Shown in pieces: positions 1 through 13,254 of a stretch of 64,000 nt of DNA. This DNA is from Humulus lupulus. Its lineage: Eukaryota > Streptophyta > Magnoliopsida > Rosales > Cannabaceae. The stretch spans positions 275,662,122-275,726,121 of the forward strand of contig NC_084795.1 in NCBI RefSeq assembly GCF_963169125.1, written 5' to 3'. The stretch's first letter is position 1. Each line of letters opens with the position of its first letter. A program made the position numbers and the translations under genes. The notes under the pieces are model-generated. The model saw only the letters and a program-made list of their open reading frames with translations, did not search any database and had not been told where the DNA came from.

Positions 1-2547
1 CTGAAAACTTAATATGGCATGAGACTAGGCGAGTGAAAGATGGTAAACTTCAACATCCTACAGATTCGCAGGCTTGGAAAAAAGTTAATAACTTAAATCC
101 AGAATTTAAAACTGAAGCAAGACATCTTCGTCTAGGTCTAGCTGCCGATGGTGTGAATCCACATAAATCTCTAAGTAGTAGACATAGTTCGTGGCCTGTC
201 TTCCTTGTTATGTACAATCTTCCTCCGTGGTTAGTGATGAGAAGAGAGTTTTTTATTCTCATGTTAATGATTTCAGGCCCAAAACAACCGGGACACGATA
301 TAGATGTTTATTTGGCACCATTAATTGATGATTTGAATGATTTGTATGAAAATGGTGTTGAGGCATATGATGGTTTTAATAAAGAAGTCTTTAACTTAAA
401 AGTTGTTTTGTTGTGGACTGTTCATGATTTCCTAGCTTATGGTAATCTATCAGGGTTAAGCATAAAAGGTTACCAGGGATGTCCAATATGTTTCACTAAC
501 ACAAGGGCTATTCGTCTGTCGAATGGGCACAAAATTTGTTATATGGGTCATAGACAATATTTGCCCCTAAATCATCATTATAGGGAAAAAAAAAGCATTT
601 GATGGTGATAAAGAACAAGGTGTTGCTCCTTTGCCACTTTCGGGGCAAGAAATTCTTAAAGAAGTAAAGAAAATTGATTTCAAGTATGGAAAAATGCAGA
701 AAAATAAGAAAGTAAATGGATGTTTCCAAAGGAAATCAATTCTTTTCGTCTCCCTTACTGGAAAGATTTACTTGTTCGACATTGTTTGGATGTCATGCAT
801 ATATAAAAAAATGTGTGCGAAAGTATTATAGGTGCATTACTTGATATTCCCGATAAAACTAAGGATGGTTTAACTAGTCGTTTAGATATTGTTGAAATGG
901 GTATACGAACTGATTTAGCACCTAAACAGAAAGGTAAACGCACATATTTACCTCCTGCTTGTTTCACGTTGTCCAGAGAAGAGAAAAAACTTGTATGTAA
1001 ATCATTTGCAGAGCTGAAAGTGCCTGATGGCTATTCATCCAACATTCGAAACTTGGTATCCATGGGAGATTTGAAGCTGATGGATATGAAATCACATGAT
1101 TGTCATATGTTGATGCAACAATTACTTCTGATTGCTATTCGGTCAGTATTACCGAAAAAAGTTCGAGATTGTTTGACGAATGTTTGCATATTCTTCAATC
1201 ATTTATGCAGAAAAGAATTAGAAATGAAAAAATTGGATGCATTGCATTGTAAGATAGTGGAAACTCTATTCAACCTTGAAATGTTTTTTCCGCCATCCTT
1301 CTTTGACATTATGATACATTTAATGGTTCATTTAGTAAGGGAAGCCAAGTTGTGTGGACCAGTTTGAGCGAGATGGATGTATCCATTTGAAAGAAGTATG
1401 AAGGTGTTGAAAAGTTATGTGTGTAATCATTATCGTCCTGAAGCTAGTATATCGAAAGAGGCAGTAGAATTTTGCTCAATACATGAGTGGGGTTGAGGCA
1501 ACCAGAATCAACAAACCACGAAATAACTCAGATGGAGTTGATAAAGGACTACGAGGGAACATAATAGTGATCACCGTGTCTAGGGAAGAATTAGATCAAG
1601 CTCAATTAGTTATGTTGCAAAATAATCCTGAGATTCAATCATATATAATGTAAGTAGATAATATATTTCAATCATATATATTATAGTAGTGATTTTCTTT
1701 TTGTTGTTTAAACTTTTTGTTATTTCTTTTATGTTTTAGTGATCACATGGAGTTATTACAGTCGATGATTCCAAACAAGTTTAAAAATAAAAAAAAATGG
1801 GTTATAGATGAGCATAATAAAATGTTTTGTCAATGGCTGAAGAATACAATTTTGACGAAGTTGGGAGAAAAAAATCATGGACTGTCGACTGAGTTGAAGC
1901 GCATATCTCTTAGAGCAAGCATTGATGTAATAAAGCATCAAGCTTACATTGTTGAAGGCAAATGATTTCATACTAAGTCAAGAGATGATGCTCGACTGGT
2001 TCAAAATAGTGGAGTAAGTATAGTTGCAGAAACTATACATTTTTCTAGTACAAAAGATAATAACCAAATTTCAGGCACAATGACATACTACGGGATTGTT
2101 GAAGAAATATGGGAGCTAGATTATTCATTATTTCGTATTCCTCTTCTTAAATGTTCTTGGGTAGACAATAATACTGGAGTTAAAACTGACGAACTTGAAT
2201 TCACTCTGGTTGATTTAAGCAAGAAGGAAAGCAAGAACGATCATTTTATCATGACTGCTCAAGCAAAACAAGTGTTTTATATACTTGATCCAGTTAATGA
2301 TAAATGGTCCATCGTTTTATCAGTTCCTGAGTGGAAGTTCTCAGAAAAAGAAGATTACGATGAAAATTGTGATTTATATCATGACTGTTTCATTGTTGGA
2401 CAATCGATACATGAACAGGTTGAGAATATTCAGGATAATTATAATGATAGCGATAGCGATACCGATGATCGTGATTATCTTAGAAACGACATCGAAGAAG
2501 GAATATGGGTCGATTGTGAATCGACCAAAAATAAAATAAGAAAATGA
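1..2547 (+). pseudogene. TNP2-type CACTA transposase, 5'-truncated by the window edge and frameshifted
   Basis: Decayed DDE transposase of a CACTA element. Translation of 33-602 shows the Transposase_21 core: HPTDSQAWK, then RLGLAADGVNP (first acidic residue in the usual LGLxxDGxNP motif), GPKQPGHDIDVYL and a degenerate second acidic motif, TVHDFLAYG, where the family has NDFPAYG. After a slip in an A-run near 590 the frame continues, shifts again near 740, and resumes as YWKDLLVRHCLDVMHI, with a stop inside the DVMHIEKN motif. Positions 813-1367 hold the DUF4218 region (KSHDCHMLMQQLL, MFFPPSFFDIMIHLMVHLV). DUF4216 is at 2080-2547 (TYYGIVEEIWELDY ... LFRIPLLKCSW ... VNDKWSIVL), ending in an acidic tail. 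Introns appear around 1640-1740 and near 2010-2070. At least three frame breaks and several stops make it nonfunctional. Confidence 0.85.
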
Positions 2548-2645
2548 AGAAAACATGTTTAGTAAGTTATATAATTCATTAATACTTGTGATTATTTATT
2601 TGTATAATACATTAACACTTGTGATTATTTATTTGTGTGTTGCAG

Positions 2646-5600
2646 ATGGCGAATAAAATAGATGACAATGAGAAACATCAGGGTCGTGGTAAAACAAGAA
2701 TGAGTTACATGACCCAACAAAAAGCCAAAGGAATCAAGAAAAATCTTGAATGGAACGATTTGGGACAACCAATAGGTGATGTGTATACAACACATGATAT
2801 CATATCTTGGACCTAGAGTACGAGCCACGATTTCTATCAACTCAGGTGATTGGAGGAAGGTCCCACAAGATTTGAAAGATGGTCTATGAGAGGATATCAT
2901 TGTAAGAAATTATCATTATGATATTTATATTATTTCTGTGTGATATCCAAATTTAATAATTACTTTTCTTAATTATATTCTCAGGGTGGTCACAACATTC
3001 CTCAAACCTTCAAACGTGAGATTTTGAAAAAAGCTGGTCAAATAATGAGAGATTTTAAAAGTGAACTCACTACCGAGTACATCAACCCTTTGGCTGAAAT
3101 GGGTATGATGGAAGAACTCAAACTTCCCCCGAAGAAGTATAGAGATATACTTGACGAGAGAGAATGCTTAAAATTTATATCTAGTCGTCTAAGTCCAGAG
3201 TTTCAAAAAGTGCATCAAAAACAAAAAAACACGTGCATTCCTAATGAAGTCAAGGCATCGAACCTCTCGCAGAGGAATGGCTAATATAAGAGAAGATTTG
3301 GTAAGTATAATTGATATTAAAGTTTAAATAATGGTTGGTATTATCGCAACATATAACTATAATTATCTTGTACATTGTAGAAAAAAGAACGAAATATTCA
3401 AAATCCGGAGAGGTATCAAGTTTGGCTTAGATCGCATGAAAAAATAAAGTTCTCATGACAGAGCTGGACCGACAGATTGCCAAAAAGATAGTAAATTTTC
3501 TATGATCTTTATAATTAATATATTGATTTTATTTATATAGACTAATTTAACCAAACAATATCTTGAGTAGGAGGACGTCAAAGAAAAATTGAGTCGTGGC
3601 GAAATTACAGCTCAGGGTCGAGATGACATCTTGACTCAAGCATTAGGGACACCAAAACACCCAGGTTGTGTTCGAGCTGGCGGGTATGATACTTTATAAT
3701 AGTTGTTTTCTTTTAAGAATTATTTAGATTGGTTTATTGATGGACTTTATTGATTATTTTGTAGGTTCACTGCGACCGTTTCCAAAATGTTTGGAAAAAA
3801 ACATAAAACAATGACTGCAAAATAGGAGATTGCTTGGCTAAAAGCTGAGATTAAAGAGCTAAAAAGACATAAATTTATGACAGAAGATGAATTAGCTCAA
3901 AATGAAGAATATAGTGAGGAAAACGATGATTGTGGATACTATGATGAAGGACAATTTGATGAGGGAAAATATTATGAGAATACAAGTGATGAAGTCTATC
4001 GACCTGCCCCCTACGCAGATGATCATTTTCATCAAACTGAAGACTATCCTTTTGATGAAGAAGATGGATCATCAATTTATGAGTCTCCGCCACCGCCAAG
4101 CTATGAAGTTCATTTGTGTTATGATAATATTGACAATGTAGTGACTAAGGTTGTAATCATTGTACCAAACATGGGTAGTCAAATTACCATCCATGGAAAT
4201 GTACTTGATGATTCAGTTGCGAGGGTTTGGCTTATAGATGTCTTACAAGAAGAAACTGAGATCCTTATTCCCTTTGGTAACATACGATATGTTGGGGATG
4301 CACGAGACACATTCTTGCCTTGGGAAAAAAATTTAATTGTGACTTGTCAGGTATAAAATTATTTGCTTAGATATTTAAATTTTATTTTTAAATAAGTACA
4401 CTATATTGATATGTTAAATGATATTATGTAGGGTCCATCTTCATCTAAACACAAATCCCTATCACCAAGCCCACATATATCATCAGTTGGATCTCGCGTA
4501 GTCATCCCCACTGAAATAACTCAACCAGAACCTTCAAATTGGTTAACAAATAACCAATGGGAAAAAATTGATCTGAGTCTAAAATTTATAGTGAAGGAGT
4601 GTTATTCCATTAAAGGAATAGATGGGGTTGTACAAGTTCCCGTTGACCGGAGTTTATAGGAGAACGCGAGGCTATCTTCATCACTTTGGAAGATGTTTAT
4701 CAAGCAGCCTCCATGGATAATATTGGATCCTCAGCTATGTTGTTTGGTATGAGGTATGTATCAATTCAAATTAAACTCAATCTGTTATGTCATTACAAAC
4801 TATTAGAGGAGTTTGAATATATTAGATATTCATCCGTAGTGAAGTAAGTTCTGAGATGAAATTGTGTGCTGCGGAGATAACAGAAGGTTGAGAACATGTG
4901 TGTCTTAGTGAAGTAGGTTCTACGAATTTTGTGTGCTACGGTGGCTTATGGGTGAGAACATGCATGTTGTTTGTTGTATGTTTTGTTTGAATTGAATTTA
5001 TAGGTACCAATAATTTTGAATATGCTATAGAAACAGAGGAAACTCTGCTCAATTTTTTTTTGACGATATTAATTTATTAATTGAAAATGTAATATGAATG
5101 ATTGATTCTACAAATGCATTTGAGAAAGCATGCACCCAAATTCACGACAATTATACAAATTTTTTGACACCGATCATCTTTCTATTGGCAATGATGAAAG
5201 TAAAAATTATACGGTGGATCTTATAGCCAAATGAATGATGACTATGGATAGATGAGGCCAAATATATTCTATTCCTTGGATTGTTGTGTAAGAACAAACT
5301 ACTTAAATATTATCACTACTATGGTTGAATTTAACTTTATAATAATCATAATTTATTATTGTTTTAGTCGACATTGGATGTTGGTGCTCGTGATGATGCA
5401 GGGGATGGCCATAATTTTGGACCCTTTAAAGAATCATAAATCTCCACCAATAATTAAGGAGGTTATAGAAAAGTAAGTTCTTTAATTCTAATGTATGCAT
5501 TTTTAATTTTTAAAAGTTGAGAGTATCATATATATTTAATTAATTTTAATTTTTGTAGAGCATACACACAATGTTTGGAAAATGAATACATCGGTAAATT

Positions 5601-5909
5601 TACAAAATTGCTGAGAGGTTCTTATCCAAAACAACCTGAAAGTCATGAATGTGGTTATTATGTACTAAGATACATTTATGATCTTGTAAATGCACCGAAT
5701 CCGGTAGAAGTTATCAAGAAGAAAGTATGTTATATTTTAAACTCTTTTTTGCTTAAGAAAAACTAGATATAGTATTTAATTATCTAATCTATATTAACTT
5801 TTTAATTTTACAGTGGTTTGACAAAAATGAATACAATGTCAAAGAGGATCTACTACCACTACAAAGTGATTGGTTAACAAGATTAATGTCATTTATTTAT
5901 GAAATCTAA
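2646..5909 (+). pseudogene. CACTA second gene: TNP1-like N-terminus with C-terminal Ulp1/C48 cysteine protease
   Basis: Multi-exon gene downstream of the transposase. It starts MANKIDDNEKHQGRGKTRM and continues with NDLGQPIGD, LKKAGQIMRDFKSELTTEYINP, a LDRQIAKKI-like segment, DILTQALGTPKHPGCVRAGG (the conserved LGTPEHPGRVRG-type motif) and a short coiled coil (EIAWLKAEIKELK). An acidic linker with many Asp/Glu/Tyr follows (3877-4110). The C-terminus is a Ulp1/C48 peptidase: HW at about 5372, D in ILDPLKN at about 5420, and the nucleophile Cys in HECGYYVLRY at about 5648; exons end at WLTRLMSFIYEI before TAA at 5907. The catalytic His-Asp-Cys set is therefore still readable. Stops interrupt it near 2814 and at 3823-3825, so this copy is dead. 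The protease role in CACTA elements is unknown; it resembles SUMO-deconjugating enzymes. Confidence 0.75.
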
Positions 5910-6182
5910 GTTTTCATATGTATGTAAGTTTAAAGTGCTAACCTATTGGTTAGAGAGATTTAAGTCATTGATTCATTATTAGCCAGTTATTTTCTATTAG
6001 TTATGAAATGTATATATAACAATTTAACAAATTATGACGTTATACTATTGACAATGATTATATATAATTGAAATTGAAAATTAATTTTTTTTATTAAAAA
6101 GGCTAGGTTATAATTTTGAAAATATGTATAATCAGAATTCAAAATAATTATATAATCAAAATTAAAAAAATTAATTTTTTTT

Positions 6183-6491
6183 ATTACAAAGCTTTCTCTA
6201 CGGTTGTGATAAGCCAACTGCGAAAAAAAGCCACATTTCTCTGTAGTTGTGATAAGCCAACCACAGAGAAAGGTGGCTTTTTTCCGCGGTTGGCTTATCA
6301 CAACCGCAGAGAAATGTGACTTTTCTCTGCGATTGGCTTATCACAACCGCAGAGAAAGATGTGGCTTTTCTCCGCAGTTGGGGTACCATTTTTCTCTGCA
6401 GTCGAATACATTGTGCTTTTCAATATTCTCGAAAATCGCAGTGTATTAAGTAAAAAAACCGTAGAGAAAAACATTTTTTGTCGTAGTAGTG
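6183..6491. repeat. Right terminal and subterminal inverted repeats of the first CACTA element
   Basis: Seven or more CTCTGCGGTT-like units in both orientations (for example around 6215-6262, 6275-6315, 6325-6365) are separated by GATAAGCCAA spacers, forming short hairpins. The outermost ~20 bp read CACTACTACGACAAAAAATG from 6491 inward. Such arrays are the transposase-binding zone of En/Spm elements. Confidence 0.85.
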
Positions 6492-7918
6492 AACCTTTAA
6501 TTTTCATTAAATTATTATAGTGTAATGGGGTGACTTTAAAAAAATGAAGAAACGATATGTATACTAAGTCAACACCATAGAATGAAATAAATAATGGCAT
6601 ATGTGAATATGATAATGGATGATGGATGATATATAAATGAAAGAAAACATAATAAAGCTGAGAGTTTTCAAATAATGTGAATTTGAATTATTTATGTGGG
6701 AATGATTCTCATTTATATGTTTACTAAAATCAAGAATAAAAAAATTTGATTAGAGAAAGGGAAAAGAATGAGAATATTGCCCTCCATGAGCTACTTAGGA
6801 ATTACCATGAAGGGTAATGATTTCTAATTTTTTAATAAATAAAAAGTTAAATCTTTGAAAATATATTTTATAAAATAACTATTTTATATTTTTTTAATAA
6901 GAAAAAAAACAATTTAGTTAATTTAAGTATTTCAATTATGTTTATGAGATGTAAATAACATAAAATAATTTTAATTACATTGTATTTTTATTTATATTTT
7001 ATTAATTTATTCGGAGTGAAATTACATTTGACCAAACTTGTCATAAAGAGAATAGGAATCCCATACATGTATATATATTGTGATTCCTCTTTGAAAGGAG
7101 AAATTTGAGTATTTATACAGAGTTCGTGTTAATAAGAGTCATAACAATCAACACAATACCATCATCACCATCAAAGTTGTAGACTATTTTTCAAAAAAAA
7201 ATTGTGACGACGAGAATAACCAAAAAAAATAGTAGCATTATTTAAAATGTTCATAAACAATGTTATTTTTTTATACACGAACCTACCCTACCTATAAATA
7301 CCGAAATTTTCTTTTTCTTTTTGAATAGTCAATAGAAGATTTCAAAACTATCAAGCGGGAGTTATGAAAGATTCATTCATTTATGATCATTCCGAAAGAA
7401 AGAACTTGCGGCTGATTACACTTTTTTGTTGTTGTTGTTTCATCAATTTAGACCGTTGTCGGAATCAACAGTATTATGTTTGTCGTTACACGTGGTGATG
7501 ATGAGGAAAGAGAGAAGAGACTTGAAATATAATTTAGCGTTGCGTTGCGTGTGGGTCTTTCAATTCAAACAATGACGAGAAACTTCATGCACTTTTGACG
7601 GGGCTTCTATTTACAACCATCATCTCTTATTTTTATTATACTATAATAAATGCATCCCAACGGAACCAGATAACGTGTCCATTCTCTCTTTTTTTTCTTT
7701 TTTTATTTTGATCAGATAACGTGTTGAATTTATCACACGTATTTGTTGTAAACTTGTTGAAAAATCCCTCTCATCGTATCTTCTTCTTCTTCTTCTTCAG
7801 ATATATATTGTTTTCAAAATCAGAGCTGAGATCATTCATATATATATATTATTCTCCCACTCAAACACAGATTTCCATTTATCACCGAAACTCTCTCTCT
7901 CTCGTATAAGATTCTTCA
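6492..7918. other. Intergenic region and annexin upstream/5'UTR
   Basis: No coding region seen. The proximal part (about 7690-7918) is CT- and TTC-rich with short AT runs (about 7838-7850) that could serve as a TATA element roughly 70-80 bp before the annexin start; the last bases before the ATG are CT-repeat rich, typical of a plant 5' leader. No transcription start can be fixed. Confidence 0.4.
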
Positions 7919-10846
7919 ATGGCCACAGTTACTATTCCTCCGGTTCTTACTACGCCTCGTGACGATGCTTCTCAGCTTTACCGTGCTTTCAAAGGTCAAA
8001 CTTTCCCAGTTTTATTATATGTTTGTTTGTACCATGCAATGTGTTTTAATTCCGTTTTTGATCTTGTTTGATTCCAATATCTTTCTTTTCTGAAAAATCA
8101 ATTTTAACTTTATAGGGTTGCTTTGGGAATCTTATAAGTTCTTTTTTTTTTTTTTTCTCTGAAAGAGGGGTTCTTCTAAGTTGACAACACATATTATATT
8201 GTCATTATAAAACAATATTTTGAGAAATTCTTAGAACATGTTCAATAAATTCTATTGATGTTTTTAACTAAAAAAAAAAATCAGGGACCTTTTGAGCAAA
8301 TCCTCACAAAAAGAGGATCTTTTGAGCAAAGAAAAGAAAAAAAAATTACAAGATAAGTTATAATTTGTTTCTACCCAAGATCCAATCTTTGATAGAACCC
8401 AATTACGTATGAGCTACATACTGTCTGAAGCTGAATTAAATGAATATCTGGTTGATGTATAACAGCAAAGACAAGTTTTTATATGATCTCACAGAGTAAA
8501 TAACCTCATGCATATCATAAGATTCATAACATTATCTTAATATTTCGCTCTTGACTAACTCTTCCTCTTGTGATTGTCTCCACAGGCTTTGGCTGTGACA
8601 CAGCAGCAGTAATCAACATCCTTGGCCACAGAAATGCAGCACAGCGTAGTCTCATCCAACAAGAGTATAGGATGATGTACTCTACAGAACTCAGCAAGCG
8701 CTTGTCCTCGGAGCTTAGTGGACATGTTAAGGTATTCAATTAAGAATATGACCTTTGACTTTGAGTTAACTCAACTCTCTTTCTTATGTTCCAATGTTTG
8801 GCAATGCAATGATGATGATGATGATGATGATGATGAAATTTAATATTATTTTGCTAATGATCGTTTCAGAAAGCTGTTTTACTCTGGCTCCATGATCCAA
8901 TAACGCGTGACGCAACGATTGTGAGGCATGCTTTGAGTACTGGAGATGTTATTGATCTTAAAGCTGCTACTGAAGTAATCTGTTCTCGGACTTACACCCA
9001 AATTCAACAATTTAAACAGACTTACTATCAAATGTTTGGTGTTATTATGGAGAGCGACATTGAACGTCAAGCATCTGGAGATCACAAAAGGGTTAGCCAA
9101 ATCTCTCGAATTTCGACTTGTGCTGTTGTTTTAGTTGCTTGACTCTGCTGAACTCTATAGCATAGCTCTTTACATGCCAAGTTTTACTTGCAAATGTAAA
9201 TCCAATAAGGGTTTACTTTTTTCCCCTAAAACTCATAAGAGTAATGCAGAAAGTTTACATTTTTTTTTCTAATGTCAGTTTGCAAAATGGTCTTCTTTTG
9301 ATAATTCTTTGCAAATTACGTAAAAAAAATAAATTATATTGCCAAACACCCCTAATGACTCATAATTAGTGTTACATCGATATGCATTCGTAGTTCATGT
9401 GAGAATTGGAAAACTTATATCTCAATGGAGTGGGATGCATTTAGAGAGCACAACTATTATTTCAAAAAGTTTATTAATTTTTTTCGCGAAGTCTTCGAAA
9501 GGACATGGTGAAATTGCAGATCAATGCTAGTCTTAAGCTATATTCTTTGAGTCTCTAATATGATATTTTAAATATGGTTTTTCAGTTGCTGCTTTCATAT
9601 GCATGCACACCGCGTTATGAAGGTCCAGAAGTTGATAGATCAATGGCGGAAATAGACGCCAAAGCACTGTATAAGGCTGGGGAGAAGAGATTGGGAACTG
9701 ATGAGAAGATTTTCGTAAGGATTTTCAGTGAAAGAAGCAGAGCCCATTTGGCTGCTGTTAGTTATGCTTACCATAATATGTATGGAAATTCTTTAGAAAA
9801 GGTACATCACATCAACATCTACATTACACTACAAGTCCCATCTTCAACACTTTGTGATCCATCCACTAATGCAAACATTTCACACTTGTTGCAGGCAATT
9901 AAGAAAGAAACATCAGGCCATTTTGAGCATGGCCTTTTGACTATTCTTCGGAGTGCTGAAAATCCTGCCAAGTATTTTGCTAAGGTATCTATTTAAGCTT
10001 TGGAGTGACGTGCATTTTTGTGTTATGTGTCAAAACTAGTTTTAAAAACACTCGAATTCCTAGGCATAACTTACAACAAGATAAATCAGGGCTATAACAA
10101 GAGACAGAACAAAGTCCAATCCAGTTCTTTATGGACTAATCTCTGATCTGAGGCAAGATCATGAAATAATTTGCAAGCCATCATTGGGGATCGACCAAAA
10201 TTGATCACATTTAGGCCATGTATACTTTTTAGTATTGAATCGTAAAAGGGACGAGTAACGGGATAGTGTTTCCCTTTACTATCCATTCATGTGCTCACAT
10301 ACTCATTCTCATTACTTTTCACACTCCTTTTCATTAGAATTTCTTTCGCCACAGATTAGCGAGACATGCCCTTGGTTATTTATTGTTATTACAAATTCTT
10401 ATGGCTGTTATGAGATCTCTCAATTCTCCCTAGCATCACACATTTCATGACATTGTCACTCATCCTTTTGAGATGAAGTTTTCTTAACATGTTGGCGAAA
10501 CTACAAATATTTCATGTATGAAGATTACTGTTGAAAACATGAGTTGTTTCCTATTGACTTCTACACATTCTATAGTTACAAGCATTTTTGTAAGTCTTAT
10601 TTTCATGGTCCTCAATCTGATCTTGTTTGATCTCATTTTCAGGTCCTACACAAGGCAATGAAGGGTTTGGGGACAAATGACAGTACACTCATTAGAGTGA
10701 TTGTAACAAGAGCTGAGATTGATATGCAGTATATAAAGGCAGAGTATAGAAAAAAATATGGGAAAACATTGAATGATGCTGTTTATTCAGAGACATCAAG
10801 CCATTACAGGACCTTTCTACTTTCTCTTTTAGGCCCCAATAATTAG
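7919..10846 (+). CDS. ANN5: Annexin (plant annexin D5-like), 317 aa, six exons
   Basis: Exons: 7919-7994, 8586-8731, 8870-9091, 9586-9801, 9895-9984, 10643-10846; all introns are GT-AG and the joined frame is open (954 nt with stop). Calcium-dependent phospholipid-binding protein with four annexin repeats, cytosolic and recruited to membranes. Repeat 1 has a type II Ca2+ site, GFGC (26-29) then 38 residues to Glu68; repeat 4 has GLGT (258-261) then 38 residues to Glu300. Repeats 2 and 3 lack GxGT, as is usual in plants. His40, conserved in plant annexins and discussed for peroxidase activity in annexin 1, is present (ILGHR). The C-terminus [16 protein letters not shown] is typical of the annexin 5 branch, hence the symbol; orthology is inferred from motifs only. 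Known members act in pollen, vesicle traffic and stress. Length matches the family (~316 aa). The start is the first ATG of the frame after a CT-rich leader. Confidence 0.93.
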
Positions 10847-11910
10847 TTAGAGTACATATTTTCTGGGCACATTGCATAAAAATAAAAAAATGGAGTGAGT
10901 TATTTCATTTTATTTTTTGGTTTAGTTTTAAAAACTGTTTGGGCATTGTAGAAGTTTGAAATTTCTTAGCTGGGGTACTGAGGTTGATCTAAACCATAGC
11001 TGTTCATACTAGCTAGATGCTAGGAATGTACATATTCACTTATTGTAACTAGCTTGAAATTTGTTTTGTTTTTGTTTTTGGTTTGTTTTGATTGGAGTTT
11101 GAAATTTGTTTTGTAACTAGATGGTTTAGTCTTTGGAAAATGCCTTGTTCTGTAAACTATTTTGTAACTTTTAATCACTAATTAATGCATTGCTGTTATT
11201 ATCCAGAAAGAAAAGGTGGTACACCAAAATGCCATGGTGGCTTGTTCATTATTCTTTTGTAATTTATATTTAATAATATTACATTGATTTTCTTATCTGA
11301 AAAAAAGGCAATGCCTTTAGAACTTTTGAAATAGGATAGGAGCACTCCTAATGGATGTTAAAGTTGACAAAGTTATTTAGTAACCACTAATTCATTAGTT
11401 CAACATAAATACAAATACAAAATTCATACATACATGCATATATGGAACTAGAGCTTCATTTCAAAGGTGGTCAAAGCAAAACTGAAGGATGAATATAATA
11501 ATTTTGAGAGGGGTCAACATTAATATTATTATAAAAATATTATATGTTTTATTTTAATTTATTTTTTGCAAATTTTTGGGGGCCAAGACCCCATCAACTA
11601 TTGATAGTTCCATCACTGTCTTCCCCAAAACATTAAACCAAAAATTCGGAAGAAAAAAATCCAATGATGAAAATTATATACTTTAAGATTTTGAGATGAA
11701 TATTTATCCTAATATTAGAGGGGCCAGTGAGTCATAGAGCATATTTAATCTAGTTTCTCTAAAATAAACATTTCCTCACTATTTCAAACCCAATTCTCAT
11801 GAAAATAAAATTAGCTAAATAAAAATTAACCCAAAGCTTTCAGTCTATACTTCTTTCAAATTTAAATTAAGTTCTCATATTAATGCAGCACTTGTTTGTG
11901 TGTTTATTAT
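10847..11910. other. Annexin 3' flank and intergenic sequence
   Basis: No gene recognised. The first few hundred bases are T/G-rich (TTTGTTTTTG runs near 11060-11110) and may hold the annexin 3'UTR and polyadenylation signals. Beyond about 11280 it is ordinary AT-rich intergenic DNA. Confidence 0.4.
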
Positions 11911-12725
11911 AGGACAAAATGTATTTTCCTCCCGAACTATAGCACTTGTAGACTTTTGTCTTCCGATTTTTTTTGTTTGGCAGAAATATCCCCGAACCAT
12001 AATATTTGTAGACTTTTTCCCATTCCGTCTAAAATAATAACGATTTGCTGATGTGGGAGTATTTTTTTATTAATTAAATGATTTTAAATTAGAAAAAAAA
12101 ATAAAAATCATTTTAAAATAACAAATTAATGAACACTTATTTTTAAATTTATTAAATTATATAAAATCCATAAAAAAATAAACATAAATAGTTTTTAATC
12201 CATATATAGTTTTTAAAACAAACTCAACTCAATATTTCTAAATTAAATTATACTTTGAACTAAACTAAATTAAAATCTTTACTTTTTTGCTTGATTGTTT
12301 TTTAAATATTTTTAGTTATCTACATTTGAAACATAGATTTGGTTTAGGTTTCAATTTAATTTAGTTTAGAAATATTGATTTTAGTTTTTTTATAATTATA
12401 TTTGGATTAAAAAAATTATATTTATTGATTTTTTATTTATTGGATTATATATAATTTAATAAATTTAAAATTAAGTTTTTATTAATTTTCATTTTTTAAA
12501 ATAATTTTAATTTATTTTTTTAATTTAAAATTAATTAATTAATAAAAAATATTTATTAAATATTTTTTTAACTGACACATCAGCAAACCGTTATTATTTT
12601 GGACGGAAGAGACAAAAATCTACCAGTGCTATAGTTTGAGGGGTATTTTTTCCAAGCAAAAAAAATCAGGGGGAAACAGTCTACTACAAGTGCTATAATT
12701 CAAGGGGAAAAAAACATTTTGTCCT
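11911..12725. mobile_element. Foldback MITE (Mutator-like) with long terminal inverted repeats
   Basis: The left end AGGACAAAATG (11911) is matched by CATTTTGTCCT ending at 12725. The inverted similarity continues inward for about 140 bp per arm (CTATAGCACTTGTAGAC against the complement of CTACTACAAGTGCTATA; TAATAACGATTTGCTGATGTG against the complement of CACATCAGCAAACCGTTATTA). The middle is almost pure A/T. No coding capacity. Flanking bases TTTATTATA and TAAATAATA may be an imperfect 9-bp duplication. Length and long arms suggest a Mutator-type MITE; the superfamily is inferred. Confidence 0.75.
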
Positions 12726-13254
12726 AAATAATACTATCCTCTAACCATGCTTGAGGATTTGGTCATCTCTCCACCTTCACTATAATGCAAAGATATGGCT
12801 TTGCTTTTTTCAGCTAATTTAATTGAAGTCGCACCAAAGTTGATCCATGAAATCGATTGTTTAAATTTCCATTTTTGAAAAAATATTTTAAATATAAGAC
12901 ATGTAAATTTAGTATTTGTATTTGCTATTTATTTATTATTTATTTTTTCTGAAAGCAGGTTTACATTCTTAAAATAGTTTTCCTTAAATTTTGCATTGTC
13001 ATTCACTATACTTGTGAAGCATAATCCAAGTAGGAAATATATCACCCCTAAAATTTGTGGATGTATCCCATAACCAAATTCAGAAGCAAAAAAAAAATAT
13101 ATATATATATATATATAATAACAAATTTGATCATGAAATGAAAATCAAAGATTAGAAAGGGGAAAAGATAAACATTCATTATTGTACTCTCTTTTAAATT
13201 GCTCTCAAAGTTAAATTTCTACAAATTCTTTAGTGCTAAATTCTTAAAAAGGTC
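12726..13254. other. Upstream region of the first purple acid phosphatase
   Basis: AT-rich, with an (AT)n microsatellite at about 13095-13118. No motif strong enough to be called a promoter element. It is only about 530 bp from the end of the MITE to the start codon, so the promoter may include transposon sequence. Confidence 0.35.

Larger units (their letters stand above)
1..6491 (+). mobile_element. CACTA (En/Spm) transposon, right-hand part; left end lies outside the window
   Basis: The segment carries a Transposase_21/DUF4218/DUF4216-type transposase followed by a second gene ending in a Ulp1 (C48) protease, the gene set of plant CACTA elements. The right terminus is visible: reading inward on the minus strand from 6491 it begins CACTACTACGACAAAAAATG, and inside it (6183-6470) are repeated, alternately oriented CTCTGCGGTT motifs, as expected of subterminal transposase-binding repeats. 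The 3-bp target duplication cannot be checked because the left end is missing. Both genes carry stops and frameshifts, so this copy is not autonomous. A deletion derivative of the same family sits at 27356-28673. Confidence 0.9.

Noticed and set aside
7721..7909. 62-codon frame upstream of the annexin
   Set aside because: Covers the CT/TTC-rich leader and TA repeats; low complexity, no start context.
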